A stretch of DNA of 64,000 bases from Lachnospiraceae bacterium (GTDB lineage Bacteria; Bacillota; Clostridia; Lachnospirales; Lachnospiraceae): contig JAEENO010000020.1 of NCBI GenBank assembly GCA_016283755.1, positions 62,001 through 126,000 on the forward strand. The letters run 5' to 3'. Numbering within the stretch: the first letter of the stretch is position 1; each line of letters opens with the position of its first letter. Below the pieces are notes generated by a model, which saw nothing but the letters and a program-made list of their open reading frames with translations, made no database searches and had not been told where the DNA came from. Shown here in pieces: positions 43,401 to 51,442 of this stretch. The translations under genes and the position numbers were made by a program.

Positions 43401-44273
43401 CTATGCTGCAGGGGAACACTTCTTCCTAAGTCTTATTCTTACAGCTATATCAATGATAAGCGCTGCAACGAATAATACCATTCCGAGAACCTGCGATATC
43501 GCAATTCCCGTACTTCCTATCTGAAGCTGGTCCGTACGAAGTCCTTCAATCCAGAATCTTCCGATTCCGTATCCGCCAAGATACCATAAGAACACTTCGC
43601 CGTTGAAGGCCTTATGTCTCTTAAATGCATTCATAAGTATAAAAACGCCCAAATTCCAGAGTCCTTCATAAAGGAAGGTCGGATGTACCTGTACAAACTT
43701 AATATCGTCTATAACAACGGAATTTGCTTCCATAAGCGGTGTTATCTCGTTATCCCTTATCGCAGATACAGGAAGCTGCATTGCGAGAAGATTATTCGTA
43801 TATCCTCCGAATGCCTCTCTGTTGAAGAAATTGCCCCATCTGCCGATTATCTGTCCCAAGACAAGGCCAAGTCCCGCTGTATCGGTCAAAAGCGGAAATG
43901 AGAGCTTTTTAACCTTGCCATAGATAAATGCGGTAATAATCGCTGCTATAACCGCACCGTATATCGCAAGTCCGCCGCCTCTTATATTGATAATATCAGC
44001 AGGATGCTTACCGTAATAATCCCACTTAAAGATTACATAGTAAAGTCTTGCTCCTATAACCGAGAAAACAACCTCATATATTGCAAGGTCCATATAAGTC
44101 TCGGGATTCTGCCCGCTTCGCTTTGCTTCATAGCACGCCATTGCAATTCCGGCAAGTACCGCCAAAGCAATACATACGCCGTAAAAAGCTATCTCAAGCT
44201 TACCTATGAAAAAGCTTTTTCCCACATAGTTAAGATGTATTCCTATGTTCGGAAAATTAATCATATAGTCCAT
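43401..44273 (-). CDS. lgt: Prolipoprotein diacylglyceryl transferase
   Basis: This 290-residue membrane enzyme with about seven helices attaches diacylglycerol to the lipobox cysteine of prolipoproteins. It is needed by the array at 1-5440 and by other lipoproteins. The Lgt signature is seen as GRWGNFFNREAFGG (about residues 136-149), with the conserved Arg and Asn. A second region, HPTFLYEGLWNLGVF, is also typical. ATG 44273 with AAGG upstream is preferred over the GTG two codons earlier. It starts 9 bases after the thrS stop, so both depend on the T-box promoter. Confidence 0.95.
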   Translation of the reverse strand: MDYMINFPNIGIHLNYVGKSFFIGKLEIAFYGVCIALAVLAGIAMACYEAKRSGQNPETYMDLAIYEVVFSVIGARLYYVIFKWDYYGKHPADIINIRGGGLAIYGAVIAAIITAFIYGKVKKLSFPLLTDTAGLGLVLGQIIGRWGNFFNREAFGGYTNNLLAMQLPVSAIRDNEITPLMEANSVVIDDIKFVQVHPTFLYEGLWNLGVFILMNAFKRHKAFNGEVFLWYLGGYGIGRFWIEGLRTDQLQIGSTGIAISQVLGMVLFVAALIIDIAVRIRLRKKCSPAA

Positions 44274-44282
44274 AATCACACC

Positions 44283-46247
44283 TTACTTGTTATCCTGCTG
44301 TACAGTTACTTCTCTTATTGCCTTGGTACGAATCTCTTCGCAGATTCTGTCGGCAAATTCCTTAACTGACATCTTGCCTTCATCACCGGCAAATCTTGAT
44401 CCTACTGCTACTTCGCCCGCAGCTTCTTCCTGCTCACCGACAACAAGTCTATACGGGATTCTGTCAAGACGAGCTTCTCTTATCTTAAATCCGATCTTCT
44501 CGGAACGCGCATCAACTTCAGTCTCAATGCCGCGAGCACGAAGCTCAGCACATACCTTATCCGCATAATCAATATACTTATCGGATATAGGAAGAATTCT
44601 TACCTGTTCAGGGCAAAGCCATGTAGGGAAGTTACCTGCATAGTGCTCGATAAGCCAAGCAAGGGTTCTTTCATAGCATCCCATTGATGTTCTGTGAATA
44701 ATGTAAGGGCGAACCTTATCACCGTTCTGGTCGATGAAGTACATATCGAACTTTTCTGCGGAAGCGCAGTCAAGCTGAACCGTAATCATTGTATCTTCCT
44801 TGCCGTATACATTTTTAGCCTGAATATCAATCTTAGGGCCGTAGAAAGCTGCTTCTCCGTCTGCCTCTGTAAACGGAACACCCTTCTCAATAAGAACTTC
44901 TCTTAAAGCACCCTGTGTTCTGTTCCAATAGTCTTCGTCACCGATATACTTCTCTGTATTGGCAGGATCCCACTTTGAGAGTCTGTATGTAACGTCATCC
45001 TGTAAACCAAGTGTAGAAAGAATATGGTAAGCCAAGTCGATACAGTTCTTTAACTCCTGCTCTGCCTGGTCAGGACGGATAATGTTATGTCCTTCAGATA
45101 TAGTAAACTGACGAACTCTTGTAAGTCCATGCATTTCTCCGGAGTCTTCGTTTCTGAAAAGTGTTGAAGTCTCGCTCATTCTATACGGAAGGTCTCTGTA
45201 GGACTTCTGCTCATTCTTATATACAAAGTACTGGAACGGACATGTCATAGGACGAAGTGCCATACATTCCTTGTCTTCCGGATCGCCAAGAACGAACATT
45301 CCGTCAAGATAATGATCCCAGTGACCCGAAATCTTGTAAAGGTCTGACTTAGCCATTAACGGAGTTCTTGTTCTTACGTAGCCCCACTCTCTGTCCTCAA
45401 GGTCCTCAATCCATCTCTGGAGCTTCATAATCATCTTGGTTCCCTTAGGTGTAAAGAGAGGAAGTCCCTGTCCGATTACATCTACAGTTGTAAATAATCC
45501 CATTTCGCGGCCAAGCTTATTATGGTCACGACGCTTAGCATCTTCAAGCTGCTCAAGGTAAGCATCAAGGTCTTCCTTGTTATCAAATGCAGTACCGTAG
45601 ATTCTCTGAAGGCGCTCTCTCTTCTCATCGCCTCTCCAATATGCCATTGAAGAAGAGATAAGCTTAAAAGCTTTAACTCCCTTGGTATTCATAAGATGAG
45701 GGCCTGCGCAAAGATCTGTGAAGCCTTCTCCCTGGCTGTAGAAAGAGATAATTGCATCTTCAGGAAGATCACGAATAAGCTCTACCTTATATGGCTCCTT
45801 TAAATCTTCCATCTTCTTGATTGCTTCTGCTCTCGGAAGTTCGAAGTATGTAAGACGCTCACCCTTCTTAATAATCTTCTTCATTTCCTTTTCGATTTCG
45901 TCAAGGTCTTCTCTGGAGAATGGCTCAGTATCGAAATCATAATAGAATCCCGTATCGATTGCAGGTCCGATTGCTACCTTAACATTAGGACGTACAACCT
46001 TAACAGCCTCAGCCAAAATATGTGATGCTGTATGGCGAAGAACTCTTAAACCTTCAGGGTCCTTAGCTGTAAAGATTCTTAAAGTGCAATCCTTATCTAT
46101 AACTGTTCGAAGATCGCACACCTTGCCGTCGATTTCAGCTGCACATGCCGCACGGCCGAGACCTTCGGAGATATCCATTGCGATATCGAATGCCATTTTC
46201 TTTTCCTGATACTCTCTTACAGAGCCATCAACCAATGTAATCTTCAT
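44283..46247 (-). CDS. thrS: Threonine--tRNA ligase
   Basis: This 654-residue class II synthetase charges tRNA-Thr. It has an N-terminal TGS domain and an editing domain with the zinc-site HTASHILAEAV. The catalytic domain has TMTC-type motif CPFQYFVYK and RTSMGCYERTL, and a C-terminal anticodon domain ends the protein. The gene is controlled by the T-box leader at 46270-46496, which senses uncharged tRNA-Thr. GGAGG lies 7 bases before ATG 46247. It is co-transcribed with lgt. Confidence 0.97.
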   Translation of the reverse strand: MKITLVDGSVREYQEKKMAFDIAMDISEGLGRAACAAEIDGKVCDLRTVIDKDCTLRIFTAKDPEGLRVLRHTASHILAEAVKVVRPNVKVAIGPAIDTGFYYDFDTEPFSREDLDEIEKEMKKIIKKGERLTYFELPRAEAIKKMEDLKEPYKVELIRDLPEDAIISFYSQGEGFTDLCAGPHLMNTKGVKAFKLISSSMAYWRGDEKRERLQRIYGTAFDNKEDLDAYLEQLEDAKRRDHNKLGREMGLFTTVDVIGQGLPLFTPKGTKMIMKLQRWIEDLEDREWGYVRTRTPLMAKSDLYKISGHWDHYLDGMFVLGDPEDKECMALRPMTCPFQYFVYKNEQKSYRDLPYRMSETSTLFRNEDSGEMHGLTRVRQFTISEGHNIIRPDQAEQELKNCIDLAYHILSTLGLQDDVTYRLSKWDPANTEKYIGDEDYWNRTQGALREVLIEKGVPFTEADGEAAFYGPKIDIQAKNVYGKEDTMITVQLDCASAEKFDMYFIDQNGDKVRPYIIHRTSMGCYERTLAWLIEHYAGNFPTWLCPEQVRILPISDKYIDYADKVCAELRARGIETEVDARSEKIGFKIREARLDRIPYRLVVGEQEEAAGEVAVGSRFAGDEGKMSVKEFADRICEEIRTKAIREVTVQQDNK

Positions 46248-46269
46248 ATCAATTCCTCCTTAATAAATG

Positions 46270-46496
46270 AAAAAAGTCCCTTGCATATGCAAGGGACGTA
46301 ATATACGCGGTTCCACCCAAGTTGCCATTCTCATGGCCTCTCAAACTGACTATAACGTAGTCACCGGACCTTATTAGGGCCGCTCTGAGGTGGTCTTCGG
46401 ACGAATGTCTATTAAATCGCTCTCAGCATTCACGATTCTCTCTGTCATATACTTAGACGTCTTACTCTTCTCATCAACGCGTTGGTTTGTTAAATT
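46270..46496 (-). promoter_or_regulatory. T-box leader of thrS
   Basis: On the minus strand a T-box motif GGGTGGAACCGCG (46306-46318) is followed by a terminator stem GTCCCTTGCAT/ATGCAAGGGAC (46276-46297) and six T. Upstream there is a stem I region with AGAGAG and GCTGAGAG elements. A GACCACC near 46389-46394 could offer an ACC specifier codon for threonine, but the exact specifier position was not folded. Uncharged tRNA-Thr would favour the antiterminator and allow expression of thrS and lgt. Confidence 0.9.
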
Positions 46497-46502
46497 ATTT
46501 GA

Positions 46503-46531
46503 ATGATAACGCAATTGCGCTTCGTTGTCAA
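46503..46531 (-). promoter_or_regulatory. Sigma-A promoter of thrS
   Basis: On the minus strand a perfect TTGACA (46526-46531), 17-base spacer, TATCAT (46503-46508). The -35 lies immediately beside the end of the repeat block at 46532-46703. Confidence 0.85.
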
Positions 46532-46703
46532 GTGCCACTTGGCTATTCTTTGAGCTTCGGTTCGCATAGCGAACTCGAATCCTGCTTCGCAGGACAAGTG
46601 CCGCACTTTTGTGCGTCACTTGGCTATTCTTTGAACTTCGGCGCACATAGTGCGCTCGAATCCCACTGCGTGGGACAAGTGTCATACTGCGTATGCCACT
46701 TGG
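46532..46703. repeat. Structured repeat block with constant linkers and changing stems
   Basis: Two units of about 82 bases (plus strand, starting near 46536 and 46618) and a partial third share CACTTGGCTATTCTTTGA(G/A)C, TTCGG, a 6-bp hairpin, TCGAAT, a 5-bp hairpin, ACAAGTG and a further hairpin. The stems differ but stay complementary: GTTCGC/GCGAAC versus GCGCAC/GTGCGC, CCTGC/GCAGG versus CCCAC/GTGGG, and CGCAC/GTGCG versus CATAC/GTATG. CAAGTG and CACTTG frame the third hairpin. The block begins at the stop of the SEC-C gene and ends at the thrS promoter. Nothing indicates coding. Confidence 0.8.
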
Positions 46704-47204
46704 TTATTTACCGCAACAATGCTTATATTTCTTACCGCTGCCGCATGGACACGGATCGTTTCTTCCGACTTTCTTACCTACACGGATAGTTGTGGATTCT
46801 TTCTGCTCCTTATAGAGAGCTTTTCTCTCATCCTCGGTAAAAATGCTTTCCCACTGCGGAAGTCCGTATAACCAGTCAGCCTTAGCTCTTACCATATTCT
46901 TATATAGCTTAGCCTTATCAAACTTCAATGAAACAACCGTATCCTCTTCCATTGTGTCAATCGGGTTAGGTGTTACAAGCGAATCATCTATTCCATCAAG
47001 AAAACCAACCATTGCCATAAGTTCGATTCCGAACTTATCTGCAAGTTCCTTAACGGTTCCCTTTACTTCCTCATCAGGATTCGTAAGAAGCTTCTCATAT
47101 ACGGAAGTCTCCTTCTCAAAATATCTTCTCCAGAAGCTCTGCAACTCATTTCTGTCTGCCTGCTCATTATAAGCCATGCTTCTCCACTGTTCCAATAATG
47201 CCAT
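46704..47204 (-). CDS. SEC-C motif protein
   Basis: This 166-residue cytoplasmic protein has a C-terminal SEC-C zinc motif, [21 protein letters not shown] (read as C-x-C-x(8)-C-C), ending at the C-terminus. The N-terminal part is mostly helical ([19 protein letters not shown]...), with no family I can name. SEC-C modules, known from SecA and YecA-type proteins, bind zinc and often contact other proteins or ribosomes. The start is ATG 47204 with GAGGTG upstream. The stop codon abuts the repeat block. Confidence 0.82.
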   Translation of the reverse strand: MALLEQWRSMAYNEQADRNELQSFWRRYFEKETSVYEKLLTNPDEEVKGTVKELADKFGIELMAMVGFLDGIDDSLVTPNPIDTMEEDTVVSLKFDKAKLYKNMVRAKADWLYGLPQWESIFTEDERKALYKEQKESTTIRVGKKVGRNDPCPCGSGKKYKHCCGK

Positions 47205-47278
47205 AATGCACCTCATTTTAATATTCTATGGGATAAGCCCACTTCACCTATTATACTTTAATTCATATAAAACTACAA

Positions 47279-47314
47279 TAAAAAGCGCCCGAAATTTAGA
47301 TAATCTCGGGCGCC
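47279..47314 (-). terminator. Intrinsic terminator after the purine permease gene
   Basis: The stem GCGCCCGAGATTA / (AAAT)TTCGGGCGC is followed on the minus strand by TTTTTATTG. It lies about 38 bases after the permease stop. Confidence 0.88.
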
Positions 47315-47351
47315 ACAACTTTTTCAACTTTTTCTTCTTAAACTCTATAAA

Positions 47352-48767
47352 TTACATAACTACAAAGAACTTAATAATGAAGAGGAGTGAAAGTACATAT
47401 GTGAGAATTGATACTTCCTTAGCCTTTCCTGTAATTAACTTAATGATTGTATATGTAATGAGACCGATACCGATTGCATGTCCGATCGAGCTTGAAATCG
47501 GCATAGCGATAAGCATTAATGCTACAGGAGCTGCCTGTGTGATGTCCTCGAAGTTAACGTTCTTAAGACCTGAAAGCATTAAAATTCCAACATAGATTAA
47601 TGCAGATGAAGTAGCTGCTGAAGGAATGATAGCTGCTATAGGTGAAATGAACATACATGCAAGGAACATGATACCTGTTGTTAATGCTGTAAGACCTGTA
47701 CGTCCGCCTGCTTCAACACCTGAAGCTGACTCAACGAATGTGGTAACTGTAGAAGTACCTGTGCAAGCACCTGCTACTGTACCAACAGCATCTGCAAGTA
47801 ACGCTTCTCTCATCTGAGGCATGTTGCCCTTCTCGTCAACCATACCTGCACGTGAAGCTGTACCAACAAGTGTTCCGATTGTATCGAACATATCGATAAT
47901 GCAGAATGTAATTACAAGAGTAATTGCTGTTGTCCAGCCAATCTGCATGAATCCTTCAAAGTTAAACTTAAATAAAGTTGTTGCAGCCATATCGCCAAAA
48001 GGAGGCAACCAGCTAGCTGTCTTTAATCCTTCGAAAGGATTGGTCTTGAATACAAGAATCTTAGCTACCCAGTTAACAACTGAAGCTACGAGCATACCAA
48101 GAATAACGGATCCTTTTACCTTCTTATGGTTAAGGAAGATAATTACGAATAAACCGATAAACATTGTAGCAACTGCAAGTACCATCTCGCCGTATCCGGA
48201 ACCGATGAGCTCTTCCTTAGCATACTTAGCTGTAAGTGCGCCGAAGAAATCTCTCATTACGAAGAAAGGACCACCCTTATCGGAGAAGATCTGGCAGTTG
48301 GAACCAAGACCGATGTTAAGTAACATAAGTCCGATTGCCGGAGCGATACCAAAACGTACTCCAAGAGGAATAGCATCAACAATCTTCTCACGAATCTTGA
48401 AGATAGAAAGGATAATAAAGATAATACCTTCAATCAAGATGATAACAAGTGCGGACTGGAATGACTCAAGATATGACATACCTGTAAGTCCAACGATGTT
48501 ACCAACTACGATTGCGAAGAATGAGTTAAGTCCCATTCCCGGTGCCATAGCAAACGGCTTGTTAGCACAGAATGCCATAACGAACATACCAATTGCGGAT
48601 GCGATACATGTTGCAAGGAATACACCGTTCCAAAGCGGGCTTCCTACATCCCAGTTTGTAAGTAAGTTAGGATTCAATGCAATGATGTAAGCCATTGTCA
48701 TGAACGTAGTCAAGCCGGCGATAATCTCGGTCTTGACTGTAGTCTTATTTTGCTCAAGCTTAAACAT
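47352..48767 (-). CDS. NCS2-family (AzgA/PbuG-like) purine permease
   Basis: This 471-residue membrane transporter with about twelve segments is of the nucleobase:cation symporter-2 family, AzgA branch, which usually imports hypoxanthine, guanine or adenine. The start EIIAGLTTFMTMAYIIALNP and the MAPGMGLNSFFA loop, TGTSTVTTFVESASGVEAGGRTGL, and the DMFDTIGTL segment are typical. ATG 48767 has GGAGG upstream. The 200-base gap 48768-48971 holds AT-rich DNA and the terminator of the next gene upstream. I looked there for a purine riboswitch core and saw none. Confidence 0.9.
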   Translation of the reverse strand: MFKLEQNKTTVKTEIIAGLTTFMTMAYIIALNPNLLTNWDVGSPLWNGVFLATCIASAIGMFVMAFCANKPFAMAPGMGLNSFFAIVVGNIVGLTGMSYLESFQSALVIILIEGIIFIILSIFKIREKIVDAIPLGVRFGIAPAIGLMLLNIGLGSNCQIFSDKGGPFFVMRDFFGALTAKYAKEELIGSGYGEMVLAVATMFIGLFVIIFLNHKKVKGSVILGMLVASVVNWVAKILVFKTNPFEGLKTASWLPPFGDMAATTLFKFNFEGFMQIGWTTAITLVITFCIIDMFDTIGTLVGTASRAGMVDEKGNMPQMREALLADAVGTVAGACTGTSTVTTFVESASGVEAGGRTGLTALTTGIMFLACMFISPIAAIIPSAATSSALIYVGILMLSGLKNVNFEDITQAAPVALMLIAMPISSSIGHAIGIGLITYTIIKLITGKAKEVSILTYVLSLLFIIKFFVVM

Positions 48768-48937
48768 AAGTTAGAGACCTCCTATAAATTTTTCTCACAA
48801 TGATAATTATAATTAATGCGTCACAATTTTTCCATACTTTTTTGACTTTTATTTATACAAATTATTAATATCTCAAAGAACTTTTTTCAAAAACTTTTAC
48901 ATTAAAAAATTGGCAGAATTTTTCATCAAAAAGCAAC

Positions 48938-48966
48938 AAAAAAGCAGGTCTACGACCTGCTTTTAA
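48938..48966 (-). terminator. Intrinsic terminator after the secreted protein gene
   Basis: A perfect stem AAAGCAGGTC/GACCTGCTTT with a 2-3-base apical loop is followed on the minus strand by TTTTTTG. It lies directly after the stop of the gene at 48972-49745. Confidence 0.92.
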
Positions 48967-48971
48967 AATCA

Positions 48972-49745
48972 TTATAAAACTCTTAATCTGTATCCTGCGT
49001 TCACATAATCAATCTGTGTGATCTTAAAACATCTTACATACTCGCCTGCAGCATTGTATACCATAAGATATACGTTAACACCGTCTGTACGAGGTGTATA
49101 AAGTACCTGATAAGAGAAACCTGCACGAGGTACAAGCTCTATAATCTTATCTTCCGCAACGGTGATATCTCCGTTAAGTCCGGAATACGTAACCGTAAGG
49201 AATACTTCCGATGTAGTATTCTTGTTCTTGGCTTCCTTACATAAGCTTACCGTAATCTTGTCATTATCGACAATTGCCACGTCCTCACCGTTCTTGTAAG
49301 CAGCAATATCCTCTTCACTCATAAGATACTTTGCAGTCTTCTTGGAATAAGGAAGTCTGCTCTCAACCGTATGCTCATCCCAAATACCGTCACCGTAGGT
49401 AGCTCTTACGATATATGTACCGTAATATCTAACCGTAATAATCTTGGTAACAGGCATTACGGAATCGGTGGAATTGGTAATCGTATCTGTAATCTTCTGC
49501 AACTTCATACCCTGCTGTACACCGTTATTCATAAGGTCCGGATAGACCGTATAAGTAACCGTTGTATTAGCCGGTACGTAGAACTTAACATATAACTTGC
49601 CGTTGTACTTATTATCAACGGTATCAATCAAAGTCGGATCATTGTCTGTGTAATCAGCTTTCGCCGATTCAGGATGCGCCATTGCAATGAACACAACACA
49701 AAGTACGCAAAGTAAAGCCAGCGCCTTTTTGGTTAATGAATTCAA
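48972..49745 (-). CDS. Secreted protein of unknown function
   Basis: This 257-residue exported protein starts with N-S-L-T-K-K, a hydrophobic segment and the likely signal peptidase site SAKA-DY (about residues 27-30). The mature part is beta-rich with several immunoglobulin-like strand patterns (for example KLYVKFYVPANTTVTYTVYP, YGTYIVRATYGDG). I do not recognise a named family. The start is TTG 49745. The preceding GTG at 49763 lies in the AGGAGGAG site. A clean promoter and terminator bracket the gene, so it is monocistronic. Confidence 0.75.
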   Translation of the reverse strand: MNSLTKKALALLCVLCVVFIAMAHPESAKADYTDNDPTLIDTVDNKYNGKLYVKFYVPANTTVTYTVYPDLMNNGVQQGMKLQKITDTITNSTDSVMPVTKIITVRYYGTYIVRATYGDGIWDEHTVESRLPYSKKTAKYLMSEEDIAAYKNGEDVAIVDNDKITVSLCKEAKNKNTTSEVFLTVTYSGLNGDITVAEDKIIELVPRAGFSYQVLYTPRTDGVNVYLMVYNAAGEYVRCFKITQIDYVNAGYRLRVL

Positions 49746-49787
49746 TGTGTATCTCCTCCTCACTTATATACTACTACACATATTGCC

Positions 49788-49816
49788 ATTGTAATACATT
49801 TGTAACAAAAAATCAA
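49788..49816 (-). promoter_or_regulatory. Sigma-A promoter of the secreted protein gene
   Basis: On the minus strand TTGATT (49811-49816), 17-base spacer, TACAAT (49788-49793). The leader to TTG 49745 is about 37 bases. Confidence 0.75.
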
Positions 49817-49850
49817 GTTTATTCTATTTTGTCAGCAAATATACACAATT

Positions 49851-49862
49851 CGAAACGTTTCG
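49851..49862. promoter_or_regulatory. 12-bp perfect palindrome between divergent genes (possible LacI-family operator)
   Basis: CGAAACGTTTCG is a perfect palindrome with a central CG, the form expected for LacI/GalR-type regulators. It abuts the plus-strand promoter (49864-49893) and lies about 35 bases upstream of the minus-strand -35. No matching regulator gene is in the window. Confidence 0.45.
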
Positions 49863-49863
49863 C

Positions 49864-49893
49864 TTGACCTTATCCCCTATAATTTGTTACACT
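49864..49893 (+). promoter_or_regulatory. Plus-strand promoter of the small membrane protein
   Basis: TTGACC (49864-49869), 18-base spacer, TACACT (49888-49893). The -35 is the better element. It is 33 bases upstream of the ATG at 49926. Confidence 0.55.
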
Positions 49894-49925
49894 ACAAAGC
49901 GAACAAACTATTGCGAGGTACGTAT

Positions 49926-50132
49926 ATGGATAAGATTCGCAGAATACTTGCTATAATCGGCATCGTACTTCTTGCCGGATTATACATTGCAACAATATTC
50001 GCGGCATTTACCGCATCAGAGAACTCCTTCGGATTATTCATGGCTTCAATCGCCGCAACAATCATAATCCCTGTTCTCATCTGGTTATTCACACTGTTCT
50101 ATAAGCTTTCTCACAAGAAAGACGATGAATAA
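49926..50132 (+). CDS. Small two-span membrane protein (68 residues)
   Basis: This is the only clear plus-strand gene. ATG 49926 has GCGAGG seven bases upstream. The protein MDKIRRILAIIGIVLLAGLY... has two hydrophobic segments (about 7-26 and 35-57). The loop between them is short (ASENSFGL), and the tail KLSHKKDDE is charged. The start is basic, so both ends are probably cytoplasmic. I do not recognise a named family. It is divergent from the secreted protein gene and convergent with the thioesterase gene. A plus-strand terminator lies inside the thioesterase coding region. Confidence 0.78.
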   Translation: MDKIRRILAIIGIVLLAGLYIATIFAAFTASENSFGLFMASIAATIIIPVLIWLFTLFYKLSHKKDDE

Positions 50133-50133
50133 C

Positions 50134-50553
50134 TTATTGTTTCATAACGAAGAATGTGTAAGACGCCTTGCTTATAAGGCGTTTTTCTTCATCCTTAATT
50201 TCAACTTCTATAACCTGTACGGTCTTACCTGCCTTAATTATCTTAGACGTAGCCGTAAGTGTCTTAGTCCTTGATAAAAGCGCCGGTGCGAGAAATGACA
50301 TCTGCGCATCAAGTGTTGTAACCTTAACTCCATTTGCTACCGCAGCTGTTCCCGCAGTAATATCGGCAAGTGAGAATAACACACCACCGTGAACGGAACC
50401 TAACGGATTAACCTGCCAATCCTGAATGGTTAAAAGCGCTGTAGCCTCTCCGTTACCGAGTGCGGTAAATACCATTCCCATTCTCTTTGAATACTCATCC
50501 ACACAATTGGGATTGCCGACAAGTTCCTCTATATTAAATCCTTCTACTGACAT
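50134..50553 (-). CDS. PaaI-like hotdog thioesterase
   Basis: This 139-residue protein of the PaaI/4HBT family has the signature GSVHGGVLFSLADITAGTAA and probably hydrolyses a thioester of coenzyme A. Single-domain length and the HGG motif with catalytic residues (D or N plus G) are typical. The substrate is unknown. It is the last gene of the ABC-ABC-degV-paaI unit, 10 bases after degV. Its stop at 50134 nearly touches the stop of the convergent small gene (50132), and its 3' end contains that gene's terminator. Confidence 0.86.
   Translation of the reverse strand: MSVEGFNIEELVGNPNCVDEYSKRMGMVFTALGNGEATALLTIQDWQVNPLGSVHGGVLFSLADITAGTAAVANGVKVTTLDAQMSFLAPALLSRTKTLTATSKIIKAGKTVQVIEVEIKDEEKRLISKASYTFFVMKQ
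50163..50186 (+). terminator. Intrinsic terminator of the small plus-strand gene, inside the thioesterase coding sequence
   Basis: The stem ACGCCTT (50163-50169) and AAGGCGT (50176-50182) is followed on the plus strand by a T-run and C. It lies 30 bases after the stop at 50132. On the minus strand the same DNA encodes the C-terminal part of the thioesterase. Confidence 0.78.
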
Positions 50554-50563
50554 TTATAATTCC

Positions 50564-51427
50564 CTATCCTATCTTCTTAGAGCATGCAATAGCAAGCGAA
50601 CCCGGTCCGATGTGACAGGATACGCTTAACGAAAGCGGCTGAAGCACTATCTCATTATTAGGAAACTCCGCCTTAACTTCCTCATAGAACTCTTTTGCAA
50701 GTTCTTCATCCTTAGTATAGGCAATCTCAAGATTCATACCCGTACCGTCGGGACAATTAAATCTCTCCTTAAAGTCCTTCTTCATCTGCTCTATCATTGT
50801 TGCCTTCGCAGATTTAACGGTTCTTGCAGTACTGAAAAGATCGAGCTTTTCACCGTTAATGGAAAGAACAGGCTTAATCTTAAGAAGTGTTGCGATTGAA
50901 GCTGCAGCAGGTGTAACCCTTCCACCCTTCTTAAGATAATACATGGTATCTACCATGATATATATACTGCTGTCTGCCTTAACTTCTTCAAGATAATTCC
51001 TGATCTCTTCCGCAGACATCCCTCTGTCGCGAAGTGTTATTGCATCAAGCACCGACTGCCTCTGGGTAACCGAAATACGGTGGTTGTCAACTACATATAC
51101 TCTGTTGCCGTAGTCCTCAGCAAGAAGTGTAGCTGCTGCTGTACTTCCGCTAAGTCCGCTGGACATAGGTATATATACAAGCTCATCATATGATTCAAGA
51201 ATCTCATCAAACATATCCATTGTATTACCCATTGCAGGCATGGATGTCGAGATCTCCTCATCTTCCGCAAGAAGTCCGTAGAACTGTTCCTGCGTAAGAT
51301 TGATTCCCTCAAAATAGCTTGTTCCCTTAATTATAAAAGGCATCGGAATTACATATACGCCGAGCTTGACAGCTTCTTCCTGCGTTATTCCGCTGTTACT
51401 GTCAGTCATTATTGCGACCGTAGCCAT
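50564..51427 (-). CDS. DegV-family fatty-acid-binding protein
   Basis: This 287-residue protein of the DegV family begins VAIMTDSNSGIT, the ligand-contacting loop. The SGLSGS loop (residues about 90-96) and the late GPGSLAIAC are the other family motifs. DegV proteins bind long-chain fatty acids, often as the FakB part of fatty acid kinase. No kinase is adjacent here. It has GGGGAGGAG before its ATG and follows the ABC transporter gene by 15 bases. Confidence 0.92.
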   Translation of the reverse strand: MATVAIMTDSNSGITQEEAVKLGVYVIPMPFIIKGTSYFEGINLTQEQFYGLLAEDEEISTSMPAMGNTMDMFDEILESYDELVYIPMSSGLSGSTAAATLLAEDYGNRVYVVDNHRISVTQRQSVLDAITLRDRGMSAEEIRNYLEEVKADSSIYIMVDTMYYLKKGGRVTPAAASIATLLKIKPVLSINGEKLDLFSTARTVKSAKATMIEQMKKDFKERFNCPDGTGMNLEIAYTKDEELAKEFYEEVKAEFPNNEIVLQPLSLSVSCHIGPGSLAIACSKKIG

Positions 51428-51442
51428 TAAATTACTCCTCCC

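Noticed and set aside
46374..46685. Open reading frame of 103 codons on the minus strand overlapping the T-box and repeat block
   Set aside because: It runs through the structured repeats, the thrS promoter and stem I of the T-box. Repetition of RSSKNSQV in the translation only mirrors the DNA repeat units.
47821..48690. Long open frame of 289 codons on the plus strand opposite the purine permease
   Set aside because: The minus-strand permease has a full family match with a ribosome binding site. The opposite frame has no promoter, no recognisable domain and odd composition, so it is an antisense shadow.
48768..48971. Purine riboswitch in front of the NCS2 permease
   Set aside because: The region is AT-rich and shows no purine aptamer core, only the terminator of the preceding gene and a ribosome binding site.
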